64,000 bases of DNA from Erwinia sp. E_sp_B01_1 (lineage in GTDB: Bacteria > Pseudomonadota > Gammaproteobacteria > Enterobacterales > Enterobacteriaceae). This document shows, piece by piece, positions 1 to 8,231 of this stretch. Both the position numbers and the translations under genes were made by a program. The stretch lies in assembly GCF_036865545.1 (NCBI RefSeq), contig NZ_CP142208.1:620001-684000 (forward strand), given 5' to 3'. Each line of letters starts with the position of its first letter. The stretch's first letter is position 1. Below the pieces are notes generated by a model that did not search any database, was not told the origin of the DNA, and saw only the letters and a list, made by a program, of their open reading frames with translations.

Positions 1-923
1 AGACCGACGGCGGTTTCTGGATACGCGAGATTGGCCTGTTTGACGCTGACGGTGTGATGATTGCCGTTGCCAACTGCGCGGAAACCTACAAGCCGCAGCT
101 GCAGGAAGGGAGCGGTCGCACGCAGACCGTGCGTATGATCATTATCGTCAGCAGTACGGACGCCGTGACGCTGAAGATTGACCCGTCAGTGGTGCTGGCA
201 ACGCGTAAATATGTTGATGATGCAGTGATTGAGGTTAAAGCCTATACCGATAAAGTGATGGCGGGCCATCTTGCCGCAGCGGATCCGCATACGCAGTATG
301 CCCCAAAGAAAAGCCCCGTTTTTACCGGTATCCCGAAAGCGCCGACGGCCGCCGCCGGTGATAACTCACAGCAGCTGGCTAACACCGCTTTCGTGGCTGC
401 TGCGCTGGCCGCGCTGACGGGTTCGGCACCGGCGGCGCTGGACACCCTGAACGAACTGGCCGCCGCGCTGGGTAACGATCCGAATTTTTCGGCAACGGTA
501 CTGAATGCGCTGGCCGGAAAAATGGATATCGCGAAAAACGGCAGCGATATTCAGAGCGTCCCGGCGTTTCTTAGAAGCCTGGGTTTAGGCGATGCAAAAT
601 ATGTCACCAGTCGGGGCAGCAACGTTAACGGCATCTGGAGTATCTGGTCAGATGGCGCGATAGAAATGAGCGGTCACAACCCGACCATTACCAGCGGGCT
701 GGCAACGGTTGTTTTCCCGATATCCATACCCAGGATCGTTCGCTATATCTCTATCGCAGAAAGACTTTCCACAGATGCAGGTGCATCGGTACAGCGCATG
801 CATACTTCGATGATCCTTGACGACACGGTCACCACTACCGGATTTAAGGCCCGCTGCCAGATGGCAAGCGGCGAACAGTCAAGTAATGGCTTTTCATGGC
901 AGCTTTACTGCCCACCAAATTAA
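1..923 (+). CDS. H: P2-like phage tail fibre protein (gpH family), 5' end outside the window
   Basis: The reading frame is open from base 3 of the window, so the N-terminus is missing. The first visible residues (WIREIGLFDADG, then a VRMIIIVSS strand and a KYVDD segment) match the conserved N-terminal baseplate-attachment domain of P2 gpH-type fibres. The middle has a collar/fibre repeat (LDTLNELAAALGNDPNF) typical of lambdoid and P2 side-tail fibres. The last 90 residues form a compact tip that probably binds the host receptor; it is much shorter than in P2 gpH. The stop at 921-923 is followed by a small gene with its own ribosome site. The fibre family is clear; tip specificity cannot be told. 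Confidence 0.85.
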   Translation, partial: TDGGFWIREIGLFDADGVMIAVANCAETYKPQLQEGSGRTQTVRMIIIVSSTDAVTLKIDPSVVLATRKYVDDAVIEVKAYTDKVMAGHLAAADPHTQYAPKKSPVFTGIPKAPTAAAGDNSQQLANTAFVAAALAALTGSAPAALDTLNELAAALGNDPNFSATVLNALAGKMDIAKNGSDIQSVPAFLRSLGLGDAKYVTSRGSNVNGIWSIWSDGAIEMSGHNPTITSGLATVVFPISIPRIVRYISIAERLSTDAGASVQRMHTSMILDDTVTTTGFKARCQMASGEQSSNGFSWQLYCPPN

Positions 924-936
924 TCAGGAGTTTACT

Positions 937-1110
937 GTGCGATATTTTAATCCGGCATCTCTTACCGAGGTACTACCAGGCGTTCATGACATAACCGGCG
1001 CGGTTGAACTCCCTGATGACAACTGGTTTTTTACAACTCAGGAGATCCCCGAAGGAAAACAGCTCGGCGCGGGTGAAAGCGGCGAGCCGGTACTGATTGA
1101 TATCCGTTAG
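937..1110 (+). CDS. Small phage protein after the tail fibre, 57 aa
   Basis: A GTG start at 937 follows a ribosome site (TCAGGAG at 924-930) 6 bases upstream, 13 bases after the tail-fibre stop. The frame is also open upstream inside the fibre gene, but only the GTG has a good ribosome site. The 57-residue product (MRYFNPASL... ending VLIDIR) lies where P2 has gene G, the fibre-assembly chaperone. It is far shorter than gpG and I cannot align it with confidence. It may be a shortened assembly chaperone or a fibre-tip partner that was exchanged together with the fibre tip. Function unassigned. Confidence 0.6.
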   Translation: MRYFNPASLTEVLPGVHDITGAVELPDDNWFFTTQEIPEGKQLGAGESGEPVLIDIR

Positions 1111-1263
1111 CCCGTTTTCCAGGGCAGGAATGTTTCTGCATTTCTGCCCAAAAGCCGCAGTGTTTCGTGATTCTGTCCTGTCACCGACCAGTAAACCCTG
1201 AAAGAATGCACCCTTCCGCCTGAGCGGGCAATCTGAGCGCACCCATAACACGGAGTGCATCAG

Positions 1264-2433
1264 ATGTCTGATTATCATCACGGTGTCCGCGTCGTCGAAA
1301 TTAACGACGGCACGCGCACCATTTCCACCGTATCAACGGCAATCGTCGGGCTGGTCTGTACCGCCGAAGATGCCGACGCCACCGCGTTCCCGCTGAACAC
1401 GCCGGTACTGTTAACCAACGTGCAGGCCGGTATCGCCAAAGCCGGTAAAAAAGGCACGCTGGCCGCATCCCTGCAGGCCATTGCCGATCAGGCTAAACCC
1501 GTCACCGTCGTGGTGCGCGTGGCCGAAGGCACGACCGAAGCGGAAACCATCTCCAATATCATCGGTACCACCGACGAGAACGGCCAGTATACCGGCATGA
1601 AGGCGCTGCTGAGCGCGCAGACGCAGCTCGACGTCAAGCCGCGCATTCTCGGCGTGCCGGGCCTCGACTCGCTGGAAGTGGCGACCGCACTTGCCAGTAT
1701 CGCGCAGCAGCTGCGTGCCTTCTGCTACGTCTCCGCCTGGAACTGCAAAACCGTCTCCGACGCGATGAAGTACCGCGAGAACTTCAGCCAGCGCGAAATC
1801 ATGGTTATCTGGCCCGATTTCATCGCCTGGAACACCACGGCCAACGCCGCCGAAACCGCGTATGCCACGGCTCGTGCGCTGGGTCTGCGTGCAAAAATCG
1901 ACAACGACACCGGCTGGCACAAAACGCTCTCTAACGTCGGCGTGAACGGCGTGACCGGCATTTCTGCCGGGGTGTTCTGGGATCTGCAGCAAACCGGCAC
2001 CGACGCCGATTTACTCAATGAAGCCTGCGTGACCACGCTTATCCGCAAGGACGGCTTTCGCTTCTGGGGTAACCGCACCTGCAGCGACGATCCGCTGTTT
2101 GCGTTTGAGAACTACACCCGTACCGCGCAGGTGCTGGCCGACACGATGGCCGAAGCGCATATGTGGGCCAATGACAAGCCGCTGACGCCGGTACTGGTGC
2201 GCGAGATTATCGCGGGTATCAACGCCAAATTCCGCGAGCTGGTCAGCGCCGGTTATCTGCTGGGCGCAACGTGCTGGTACGACGAAACGGCCAACGACAA
2301 AGAGACCCTGAAGGCGGGCAAACTGTCGATTGACTATGACTACACGCCGGTACCGCCGCTGGAAGATTTAACGCTGCGCCAGCGCATCACCGACACCTAT
2401 CTGGCGAACTTCGCCGCGTCCGTAAACAGCTGA
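1264..2433 (+). CDS. FI: P2-like contractile tail sheath protein FI, 389 aa
   Basis: This protein polymerises around the tail tube and contracts to drive the tube through the host envelope. The N-terminus MSDYHHGVRVVEINDG and the C-terminal DYTPVPPLEDLTLRQRITD stretch are hallmarks of P2 FI sheath, and the length fits the family (about 390 aa). I chose ATG 1264 rather than GTG 1255 because GGAG at 1252-1255 is correctly spaced for 1264 and P2 FI starts with MSDYHHG. The tube gene follows 10 bases after the stop, as in P2. Confidence 0.96.
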   Translation: MSDYHHGVRVVEINDGTRTISTVSTAIVGLVCTAEDADATAFPLNTPVLLTNVQAGIAKAGKKGTLAASLQAIADQAKPVTVVVRVAEGTTEAETISNIIGTTDENGQYTGMKALLSAQTQLDVKPRILGVPGLDSLEVATALASIAQQLRAFCYVSAWNCKTVSDAMKYRENFSQREIMVIWPDFIAWNTTANAAETAYATARALGLRAKIDNDTGWHKTLSNVGVNGVTGISAGVFWDLQQTGTDADLLNEACVTTLIRKDGFRFWGNRTCSDDPLFAFENYTRTAQVLADTMAEAHMWANDKPLTPVLVREIIAGINAKFRELVSAGYLLGATCWYDETANDKETLKAGKLSIDYDYTPVPPLEDLTLRQRITDTYLANFAASVNS

Positions 2434-2443
2434 GGACTGAACA

Positions 2444-2953
2444 ATGGCACTGCCAAGAAAACTCAAGGGGATGAACCTCTTTAACGACGCCAACAGCTAT
2501 CAGGGCGTCGTGACCAGCGTCACGCTGCCGAAGCTGTCCCGCAAGCTTGACCCGTTCAGGGGCGGTGGTATGAGCGGCGCGGCGCATATTGATATGGGTC
2601 TTGACGACGACGCGCTGGATATGGAGTGGAGCATCGGCGGCATGGATGAATTGGTACTGACGCAGTGGGGAGCCGCATCCGTACCGCTGCGCTTTACCGG
2701 CTCTTATCAGCGCGATGATACCGGCGAGGAAATCGCGGTAGAGATTGAGGTGCGCGGCAAACACCAGGCGTTTGATTTTGGTGAAGCCAAGCAGGGCGAG
2801 GACACCGAAACCAAAATCACCACCAAATGTACTTACTACAAGATGACCTTTAACGGCAAAGAGCTGATTGAAATCGACACCATCAACATGGTGGAGAAGG
2901 TCAACGGCACCGACCGTCTGGAGCAGCGCCGTAAAAATATCGGCCTCGTTTAA
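2444..2953 (+). CDS. FII: P2-like tail tube protein FII, 169 aa
   Basis: This is the inner tube subunit of the contractile tail. It starts MALPRKLKGMNLFND and carries the family landmarks SVTLPKLSRKL, GLDDDALDMEW, GSYQRDDTGE and the C-terminal EIDTINMVEKVNGTDRLEQ, all close to P2 FII, with the usual length of about 170 aa. It follows the sheath gene directly and precedes gene E, the canonical P2 order. The fold is the same tube fold used by T6SS Hcp, which also occurs in this window. Confidence 0.96.
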   Translation: MALPRKLKGMNLFNDANSYQGVVTSVTLPKLSRKLDPFRGGGMSGAAHIDMGLDDDALDMEWSIGGMDELVLTQWGAASVPLRFTGSYQRDDTGEEIAVEIEVRGKHQAFDFGEAKQGEDTETKITTKCTYYKMTFNGKELIEIDTINMVEKVNGTDRLEQRRKNIGLV

Positions 2954-3009
2954 CCCCCGGAGCCAGCGCCCGGCGCTGGCCTTATCCCGACTTTACGCAG
3001 AGAAAAAAC

Positions 3010-3288
3010 ATGGAAAACAAAGAAAACACCGTTACCCTGGAAACGCCGGTAGTGCGCGGCGAACAGACCATTACCACAGTTGAGGTGATTAAGCCCAATT
3101 CCGGCGCGCTGCGCGGTACCCGCCTCGCAGATATTGCAGGATCTGACGTGGATGCGCTGATTACCGTGCTGCCGCGCATCACGTTTCCCGCGCTGACAAA
3201 GGCGGAATGCCTGAACCTCGATCCGGTCGATTTGATTGCGCTGGCCGGTAAGGTGATCGGTTTTTTGTCGCCGAAGTCGGACGAGTAA
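3010..3288 (+). CDS. E: P2-like tail protein E (tape-measure chaperone), 92 aa
   Basis: P2 gpE is one of two overlapping products (E and E+E') that assist assembly of the tape measure and tail tube, analogous to lambda G and G-T. The product starts MENKENTVTLETPVVRG and ends GFLSPKSDE. ATG 3010 follows a purine-rich stretch (GCAGAGAAAAAAC) just upstream. A heptamer T TTT TTG lies at 3261-3267, eight codons before the stop, and allows a -1 shift into E'. Length and context match P2 gpE (91 aa). Confidence 0.93.
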   Translation: MENKENTVTLETPVVRGEQTITTVEVIKPNSGALRGTRLADIAGSDVDALITVLPRITFPALTKAECLNLDPVDLIALAGKVIGFLSPKSDE

Positions 3289-3443
3289 GCTGGCCCGGTG
3301 GGATGACCGTCAATGACCTGATGGCCGATATCGCCACCGTGTTCCACTGGCCCCCCTCTGAAATGTATGACATGCCGCTGACCGAGCTTATCGACTGGCG
3401 GCACAAGGCGATGATCCGCAGCGGAGTAAAAACCGATGAGTAA
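3010..3443 (+). CDS. E+E': P2-like tail protein E+E' made by -1 ribosomal frameshift, about 144 aa
   Basis: Shifting by -1 at 3261-3267 joins gpE to a second open frame that reads VAEVGRVSWPGG, then MTVNDLMADIATVFHWPP and ends SGVKTDE, stopping at TAA 3441-3443. This E' segment has no ribosome site of its own that I can see and overlaps the tape-measure start (ATG 3436), exactly as in P2, where E+E' is 142 aa. The long form is known in this phage family to be required for tail assembly. The frameshift itself is inferred from the slippery site and conserved layout. Confidence 0.85.
3261..3267 (+). promoter_or_regulatory. Slippery heptamer for -1 translational frameshift (T TTT TTG)
   Basis: The heptamer sits in gene E with codon phase T TTT TTG, the same sequence used in P2 gene E. 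After the slip, reading resumes at GTC 3267 and continues open to 3443. Confidence 0.85.
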
Positions 3444-5874
3444 CAACCTGAAATTACAGGTGCTGCTTAAGGCGGTAGACCAGGCGACACGCCCCTTTAA
3501 AGCCATCCAGAACCAGACCCGCAAACTTTCCGGCGATATCCGCGAAACGCGGGACAGCATTAAGGTGCTCGACGCTCAGGCGGCGAAGATTGACGGTTTC
3601 CGCAAGGTCAGCGGCCAGCTTGCCGTCACGCAGCAGAAGCTGAAAGACGCCAAAACCGAAGCGGCCGCGCTGGCCGTGCAGTTTCGCAACACCGAAAAGC
3701 CCACCACGGCGCAGGCCCGCGCGCTGGAAAAAGCCCGGCAGGCGGCAAACGAGCTGCAGACCAAAAGCAATTCTCTCCGCCTGTCCGTGCAGCAGCAGCG
3801 CGAGGCGCTGAACGCGGCGGGGATTTCCACCAAAAGCCTGAGCAGCGAACAGCAGCGGCTGAAAGCCGCGTCTGCGCAGGCAACTATCAGCCTGAGCCGT
3901 CAGAAAACCGAACTGCAGCGCCTCGGTCAGCAGCAGGAGCGGCTTAACCACATCAGCGAGCGCTACCGCAAAGGCCAGGAATTATCGGGCCGGGTGCGTA
4001 ATGCCGGTGCGGCCGGTGTGGGGGCGGCAACCGTCGGCGCGATTGCGGCCACTTCCGTGTTGCGCCCCGGCTACGACTTTGCGCTGGCGAACTCCACGCT
4101 GCAGGCAACGCTCGGCCTTGATAAAAACTCGGCTGACTTTCAGTCGCTGAGAACCCAGGCGCGCAGCATCGGCGACAATACCGCTGCATCGGCGAACGAT
4201 GCCGCGCAGGCGCAGATCATTATCGCCAAATCGGGCGGCTCGGTGGATGACATCAAAGCTGCCACGCCGGTAACGCTGGATATGTCGCTGGCAAATAACC
4301 GTTCAATGGAAGAAAGCGCAAAGCTGTTAATGAGCACAAAGAACGCTTTCGGACTGGCTAACAGTCAGGTCGCGCACCTGGGTGATGTTATCTCGGCGAC
4401 GCTGAACAAAACCGCCGCCGACTTTGACGGGCTGAACGATGCGTTGACCTACATCGCGCCGGTTGCCAAAAATGCGGGCGTGAGCGTGGAGCAGACCACG
4501 GCCATGATCGGTGCGCTGGCAAAAGAAGGCACCACCGGCAGCATGGCCGGAACGGGCGTACGCGCCATGCTGCTGCGCGTGCAGGCACCGACTGGCGAGG
4601 CGTTCAAGGCGATTAAAGAGCTGGGCGTCAAAACGGCTGACAGCAAAGGCAATATGCGCCCGTTCTTCACCATCCTGAAGGAAATGCAGAAATCCTTTGA
4701 GAAAAACAAGCTCGGCACCGCGCAGCAGGCGGAGTACCTGAAAACCATCTTCGGCGAAGAGGCCGCTTCCTCGGCGGTGACGCTGATGAAGGGTGCCACC
4801 AGTGGGCTGCTTGACGACCTGACCCGCACCTTTCAGGGATCGGACGGCAGCACGGCGAAGCTGGTCAAGGTGCAGCAGGACAACCTCGGCGGCGACCTTA
4901 AAGAGCTGCAGTCGGCGCAGGAGGCCATCGGCACCGACCTGTACGACGAACTTGATGAAAGCCTGCGAAAGCTGACCCAGGACAGCACGAAATTTTTGCT
5001 GACCGTGGATAACTGGATACAGAAAAATCCGGCGCTGTCAGCGGGCATTGCCAAGGCGGCGATGGCGGGCCTGATTTTTGTGGGCGCGCTGGGTGCGATC
5101 GGACTGGTTGCCTGGCCGGTGATGGCCGGAGTGAATGCGCTTATTGCGGGCGCGGGCCTGCTGGGCAGCGTATTCAGCGTGGCGGGCAGCACCATTGTGG
5201 CGGCGCTGGGTGCGATCACCTGGCCGGTGGTGGCCGTGGTCGCCGCCGTGGTTGCCGGTGCGCTGCTTATCCGCAAGTACTGGGAGCCGGTAAAGGCGTT
5301 TATTTCCGGCGTCGCCGAGGGCTTTACCGCCGCCGCAGGCCCGATAAGCGATGCCTTTATCTCGCTGCAGCCCGGCTTTAACTGGCTGACCGATAAGGTG
5401 AAAGACCTGTGGAACTGGTTTAAAAAGCTGCTGGAGCCGGTGAAATCCACCCAGACCGAACTGAAAAATGCCGGAGATATGGGTAAGGCGTTCGGCAACG
5501 CGCTGGCCGAAGGGCTGAAAATTCCGGGTGAGGCGCTGGATCAGCTGATGGGCGGGATCCGCTGGGTGCTGGATAAGCTCGGCGTTATCGACAGCAAGTC
5601 TGACGGGTTGAAGCACAAAGTGCCTGAGCACGATCCGGTGGCACCGAACGGCCTGCCGTGGAGCCTCGCCGACACCGGCCCGGCTTATCAGCCCGTATCG
5701 TCACCGGCGGCGAACGGCGGGTATCAGGACAAAAGCCAGAACAGCTATCAGTACGACATTCACATGCATCCGGGTATGACCAAAGATGACGCGCTGGCGC
5801 TGATTGCACAGCAGCAGGCGCGCAACGACCGCAACCGGCAGGCACAGAACCGCAGCAAAATGGGATGGGAATAA
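3436..5874 (+). CDS. T: P2-like tail tape measure protein T, 812 aa
   Basis: The tape measure sets tail length and is ejected during infection. The 812 residues match P2 gpT in size (815 aa). The first 200 residues are a Q/A/K-rich coiled-coil region (DQATRPFKAIQNQTRKLSG and long LQRLGQQQERL helices). A conserved TP901/P2 tape-measure core follows (AMIGALAKEGTTGSMAGTG). Hydrophobic segments rich in Ala/Gly/Val lie around residues 530-610. The C-terminus is hydrophilic (NDRNRQAQNRSKMGWE). The start overlaps the end of E' by 8 bases. Confidence 0.95.
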   Translation: MSNNLKLQVLLKAVDQATRPFKAIQNQTRKLSGDIRETRDSIKVLDAQAAKIDGFRKVSGQLAVTQQKLKDAKTEAAALAVQFRNTEKPTTAQARALEKARQAANELQTKSNSLRLSVQQQREALNAAGISTKSLSSEQQRLKAASAQATISLSRQKTELQRLGQQQERLNHISERYRKGQELSGRVRNAGAAGVGAATVGAIAATSVLRPGYDFALANSTLQATLGLDKNSADFQSLRTQARSIGDNTAASANDAAQAQIIIAKSGGSVDDIKAATPVTLDMSLANNRSMEESAKLLMSTKNAFGLANSQVAHLGDVISATLNKTAADFDGLNDALTYIAPVAKNAGVSVEQTTAMIGALAKEGTTGSMAGTGVRAMLLRVQAPTGEAFKAIKELGVKTADSKGNMRPFFTILKEMQKSFEKNKLGTAQQAEYLKTIFGEEAASSAVTLMKGATSGLLDDLTRTFQGSDGSTAKLVKVQQDNLGGDLKELQSAQEAIGTDLYDELDESLRKLTQDSTKFLLTVDNWIQKNPALSAGIAKAAMAGLIFVGALGAIGLVAWPVMAGVNALIAGAGLLGSVFSVAGSTIVAALGAITWPVVAVVAAVVAGALLIRKYWEPVKAFISGVAEGFTAAAGPISDAFISLQPGFNWLTDKVKDLWNWFKKLLEPVKSTQTELKNAGDMGKAFGNALAEGLKIPGEALDQLMGGIRWVLDKLGVIDSKSDGLKHKVPEHDPVAPNGLPWSLADTGPAYQPVSSPAANGGYQDKSQNSYQYDIHMHPGMTKDDALALIAQQQARNDRNRQAQNRSKMGWE

Positions 5875-5876
5875 CA

Positions 5877-6404
5877 ATGATGATGATTTACGGCATGATG
5901 TCGTTTATGCGCCAGACGCTGCCTTACTCTGAACTGCAGCAGAGCGTGGATTACCGCTGGCCCACTAACAGCCGCGTCGGGCAACGGGCGTCGGCGCAGT
6001 TTATCGGCGTGGGGGATGAAAAAATAACCCTGACCGGCGAGCTGCGCCCGGAGGTGACGGGCGGTGCCATTTCGCTGCTGACGCTCAAGGTGATGGCCGA
6101 CGAGGGACGGGCATGGCCGCTGATTGGCGGCAACGGCACCATTTACGGGATGTACGTGGCGGAAAGCTTTTCGGCGACGCACAGCGAGTTTCTGAGCAAC
6201 GGCAGCGCGCAAAAAATCCTGTTTACCCTGAGCCTCAAGCGCGTTGACGAGTCGTTAACCTCGATGTTTGGCGATCTGAAAAAGCAGGCTGACGGGCTCG
6301 TCAGCGGCGCAAACAACCTGCCGGGCCAGGTCACGTCGGCCATCAGCAGCGCGAAAACCGCCGCCAGCGGCATTATCTCCACCGTGGGCGGGCTGCCGGG
6401 ATGA
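5877..6404 (+). CDS. U: P2-like tail completion protein U, 175 aa
   Basis: gpU caps or stabilises the tail tube. The start MMMIYGMMSFMRQTLPYSELQQ aligns with the MMM...FMLRTLPY start of P2 gpU, so ATG 5877 is preferred over the in-frame ATG 5865 inside gene T. Further family landmarks are SRVGQRASAQFIG, MADEGRAWPLIGG and LKRVDESLTSMFGDL. The gene starts two bases after the T stop, and its own stop overlaps the start of D (ATGA). Confidence 0.93.
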   Translation: MMMIYGMMSFMRQTLPYSELQQSVDYRWPTNSRVGQRASAQFIGVGDEKITLTGELRPEVTGGAISLLTLKVMADEGRAWPLIGGNGTIYGMYVAESFSATHSEFLSNGSAQKILFTLSLKRVDESLTSMFGDLKKQADGLVSGANNLPGQVTSAISSAKTAASGIISTVGGLPG

Positions 6405-7573
6405 CGATTACCGGATTACCCGTGCAGGCAGGCGCGCAGATACAGCCTGACTTTATGCTTACCGTGAACGCAAAAGACGTGACGGACAATATCCGCGACC
6501 GGCTGATTTCGCTGACGCTGACCGATAACCGGGGCTTTGACGCTGACCAGCTTGATCTTGAGCTGGACGACGCCGACGGACAGCTGGCGATGCCGGTGCG
6601 CGGGGCGGTGATTAAGCTGTTTCTGGGCTGGAAAGGCCAGACGCTTATCGGCAAAGGTGAATTCACGGTTGACGAGGTGGAGCACCACGGCGCACCTGAC
6701 ACCATGACCATCCGGGCGCGCAGCGTGGATTTTCGCGGCACGCTGAACTCCCGGCGTGAGGTCTCTTATCACGACACCACCCTGGGCGCGGTGGTGACGC
6801 AGATTGCTGAGCGCAACAACCTGAAGGCAATGCTGGCCGCAGGCTTTGCCACGCTGCCGGTCAGTCACATCGACCAGACGCAGGAAACCGACACGAAGTT
6901 TCTGACGCGGCTTGCCTCGCTGTACGGTGCGGTGGCAGCCATCAAGGCCGGTCGCCTGCTGTTTCTGCGTCCGGGGAGCGGCGTCACGGCCAGCGGTAAA
7001 CCCATTCCACAGCTGACGATTACACGACAGGACGGCGACCGCCACACCTTCAGCATCGCTGACCGGGGCGCATATACCGGCGTGACGGCCAGCTGGCTGC
7101 ATACCCGAGATCCGAAGCCGAAAAAGGTGAAGGTCAAACGCAAGCCGCGAGAAAAACACCTGCGCGCTCTGGAGCACCCGGCGGCGAAAAAGAAAAAGGC
7201 GGCTACGAAAACGCCGGAAGCACGCGAGGGGGATTATCTTGCCGGCACCGAAGATAACGTGTTTACACTGACCACGGTTTACGCCACCAAAGCCGCCGCG
7301 ATGCGCGCTGCAAAGGCTAAATGGGACAAGCTGCAGCGGGGTGTTGCCGAGTTCTCGCTGACGCTGGCGATGGGCCGGGCGGATCTCTTCCCGGAAACGC
7401 CGGTCAGGGTCAGCGGGTTCAAGGCGGTGATCGATGCGCAGCCGTGGCTTATCAGTAAGGTGACGCACAGCCTGAGCGGCAGCGGCTACACGACGGCGCT
7501 TGATTTTGAGGTGTTGCTGTCGAGTGTGGAATATGAAGCAGAGGAAGATTCAGAAAAAGATTATTCACAATAA
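6401..7573 (+). CDS. D: P2-like late control / tail hub protein D, 390 aa
   Basis: gpD is a gp27-like hub protein at the tail tip, historically called late control protein D. It shows the family pattern DFMLTVNAKDVTDNIRDRL, DLELDDADGQL, and SLYGAVAAIKAGRLLFL. A lysine-rich insertion (KPKKVKVKRKPREKH, later AAKKKKAATKTP) lies at about residues 240-275. The start overlaps the U stop by four bases. The hub fold is shared with the N-terminal part of the VgrG proteins at the other end of this window. Confidence 0.94.
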   Translation: MTITGLPVQAGAQIQPDFMLTVNAKDVTDNIRDRLISLTLTDNRGFDADQLDLELDDADGQLAMPVRGAVIKLFLGWKGQTLIGKGEFTVDEVEHHGAPDTMTIRARSVDFRGTLNSRREVSYHDTTLGAVVTQIAERNNLKAMLAAGFATLPVSHIDQTQETDTKFLTRLASLYGAVAAIKAGRLLFLRPGSGVTASGKPIPQLTITRQDGDRHTFSIADRGAYTGVTASWLHTRDPKPKKVKVKRKPREKHLRALEHPAAKKKKAATKTPEAREGDYLAGTEDNVFTLTTVYATKAAAMRAAKAKWDKLQRGVAEFSLTLAMGRADLFPETPVRVSGFKAVIDAQPWLISKVTHSLSGSGYTTALDFEVLLSSVEYEAEEDSEKDYSQ

Positions 7574-7642
7574 GTGAATTTCTTTGCCCTTTTTGTGAAA
7601 TTCATGTATTAAAGCCTGGTGTCTTCAGGGAGAAAGAAAAAA

Positions 7643-7861
7643 ATGATGCATTGCCCGCTTTGCCAGACCGCTGCCCATGCCAAAAGCAGTCGCTACATTT
7701 CCAAAGAAACAAAAGAGCGCTATCACCAGTGCCAAAACATCAATTGCAGCTGCACTTTCAAAACGCACGAAAGCATAGCGGGAATGATCGTTTCACCAGG
7801 TCAAGTTAGCAGAGTGCCAATCTTTACTCATAACGAGCAGCAACCTTCACTACTTCATTAA
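7643..7861 (+). CDS. ogr: Ogr/Delta-type zinc-finger activator of phage late genes, 72 aa
   Basis: Ogr activates the late promoters of P2-like phages by contacting the alpha subunit of RNA polymerase. The sequence MMHCPLCQTAAHAKSS, SRYISKETKERYHQCQN and NINCSCTF gives the CPLC...CQNINC four-cysteine zinc site of the family and the 72-residue length of P2 Ogr. An ATG at 7646 would also serve; AGGGAGAAAG upstream supports starting at 7643 or 7646. Position after D, next to the attachment site, is canonical. Confidence 0.95.
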   Translation: MMHCPLCQTAAHAKSSRYISKETKERYHQCQNINCSCTFKTHESIAGMIVSPGQVSRVPIFTHNEQQPSLLH

Positions 7862-7879
7862 TCAAGCTACGCTCACAAG

Positions 7880-7900
7880 CCCGCGAACGCGGGTTTTTTT
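7880..7900 (+). terminator. Rho-independent terminator after ogr
   Basis: CCCGC-GAAC-GCGGG hairpin followed by seven T, 19 bases after the ogr stop. It would end the phage late transcript. Confidence 0.9.
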
Positions 7901-7965
7901 ATGCCTGTAGCCTTAAAGCGTGAGAAAAACCTATCGCCATTTCATCGCCACTGAAAAACGCCAAC

Positions 7966-7992
7966 AAAAAAGCCACCCTTTGAAAGGTGGCT
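7966..7992 (-). terminator. Rho-independent terminator of the tRNA-Ile2 transcript
   Basis: On the minus strand, AGCCACC and GGTGGCT arms with a short loop are followed by a run of T (A-run 7966-7971 on the + strand). It lies about 30 bases beyond the tRNA 3' end. Confidence 0.85.
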
Positions 7993-8019
7993 TAATATCC
8001 TGATTTCACAGGTAAAATT

Positions 8020-8096
8020 TGGTGGCCCCTACTGGACTTGAACCAGTGACCAAGCGATTATGAGTCGCGTGCTCTAACCAACTGAGCTAAGGGGCC
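8020..8096 (-). tRNA. ileX: tRNA-Ile2, anticodon CAU (ileX/ileY type)
   Basis: The 77-base gene has encoded CCA, acceptor GGCCCCT/AGGGGCC, T-arm GGTTCAAGTCC and anticodon loop CTCATAA. The sequence is close to E. coli ileX/ileY, whose CAU anticodon is modified to lysidine so that it reads AUA; automatic pipelines often call it tRNA-Met. Its 3' end faces the prophage. Phages of the 186 type integrate at such a gene, so this is the likely bacterial attachment site, with the integrated copy keeping a functional tRNA. Confidence 0.95.
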
Positions 8097-8107
8097 TGCG
8101 GCGCAGG

Positions 8108-8136
8108 ATTATAATGTAACTCGGGGGTGCAATCCA
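8108..8136 (-). promoter_or_regulatory. Sigma-70 promoter of tRNA-Ile2
   Basis: On the minus strand TGGATT (8136-8131) and TATAAT (8113-8108) are separated by 17 bases and followed by a GC-rich discriminator, as is usual for stringently controlled tRNA promoters. Confidence 0.75.
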
Positions 8137-8231
8137 GCAGTTATCAACCGATTGCCCGTTTTTTCCACAGTTGTCACCCAACACAACCATTTGAATAACA
8201 AACTCTTCCGCTTAATGCCTGCCGCCAGCCC

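Noticed and set aside
1111..1263. Ogr-dependent late promoter before the sheath gene
   Set aside because: P2 has such a promoter near here, but I could not find a TGT-N12-ACA site in this gap.
6416..7468. 350-residue open frame on the minus strand
   Set aside because: It is antisense to the clearly recognised gene D; the composition is that of a shadow frame and no domain is visible.
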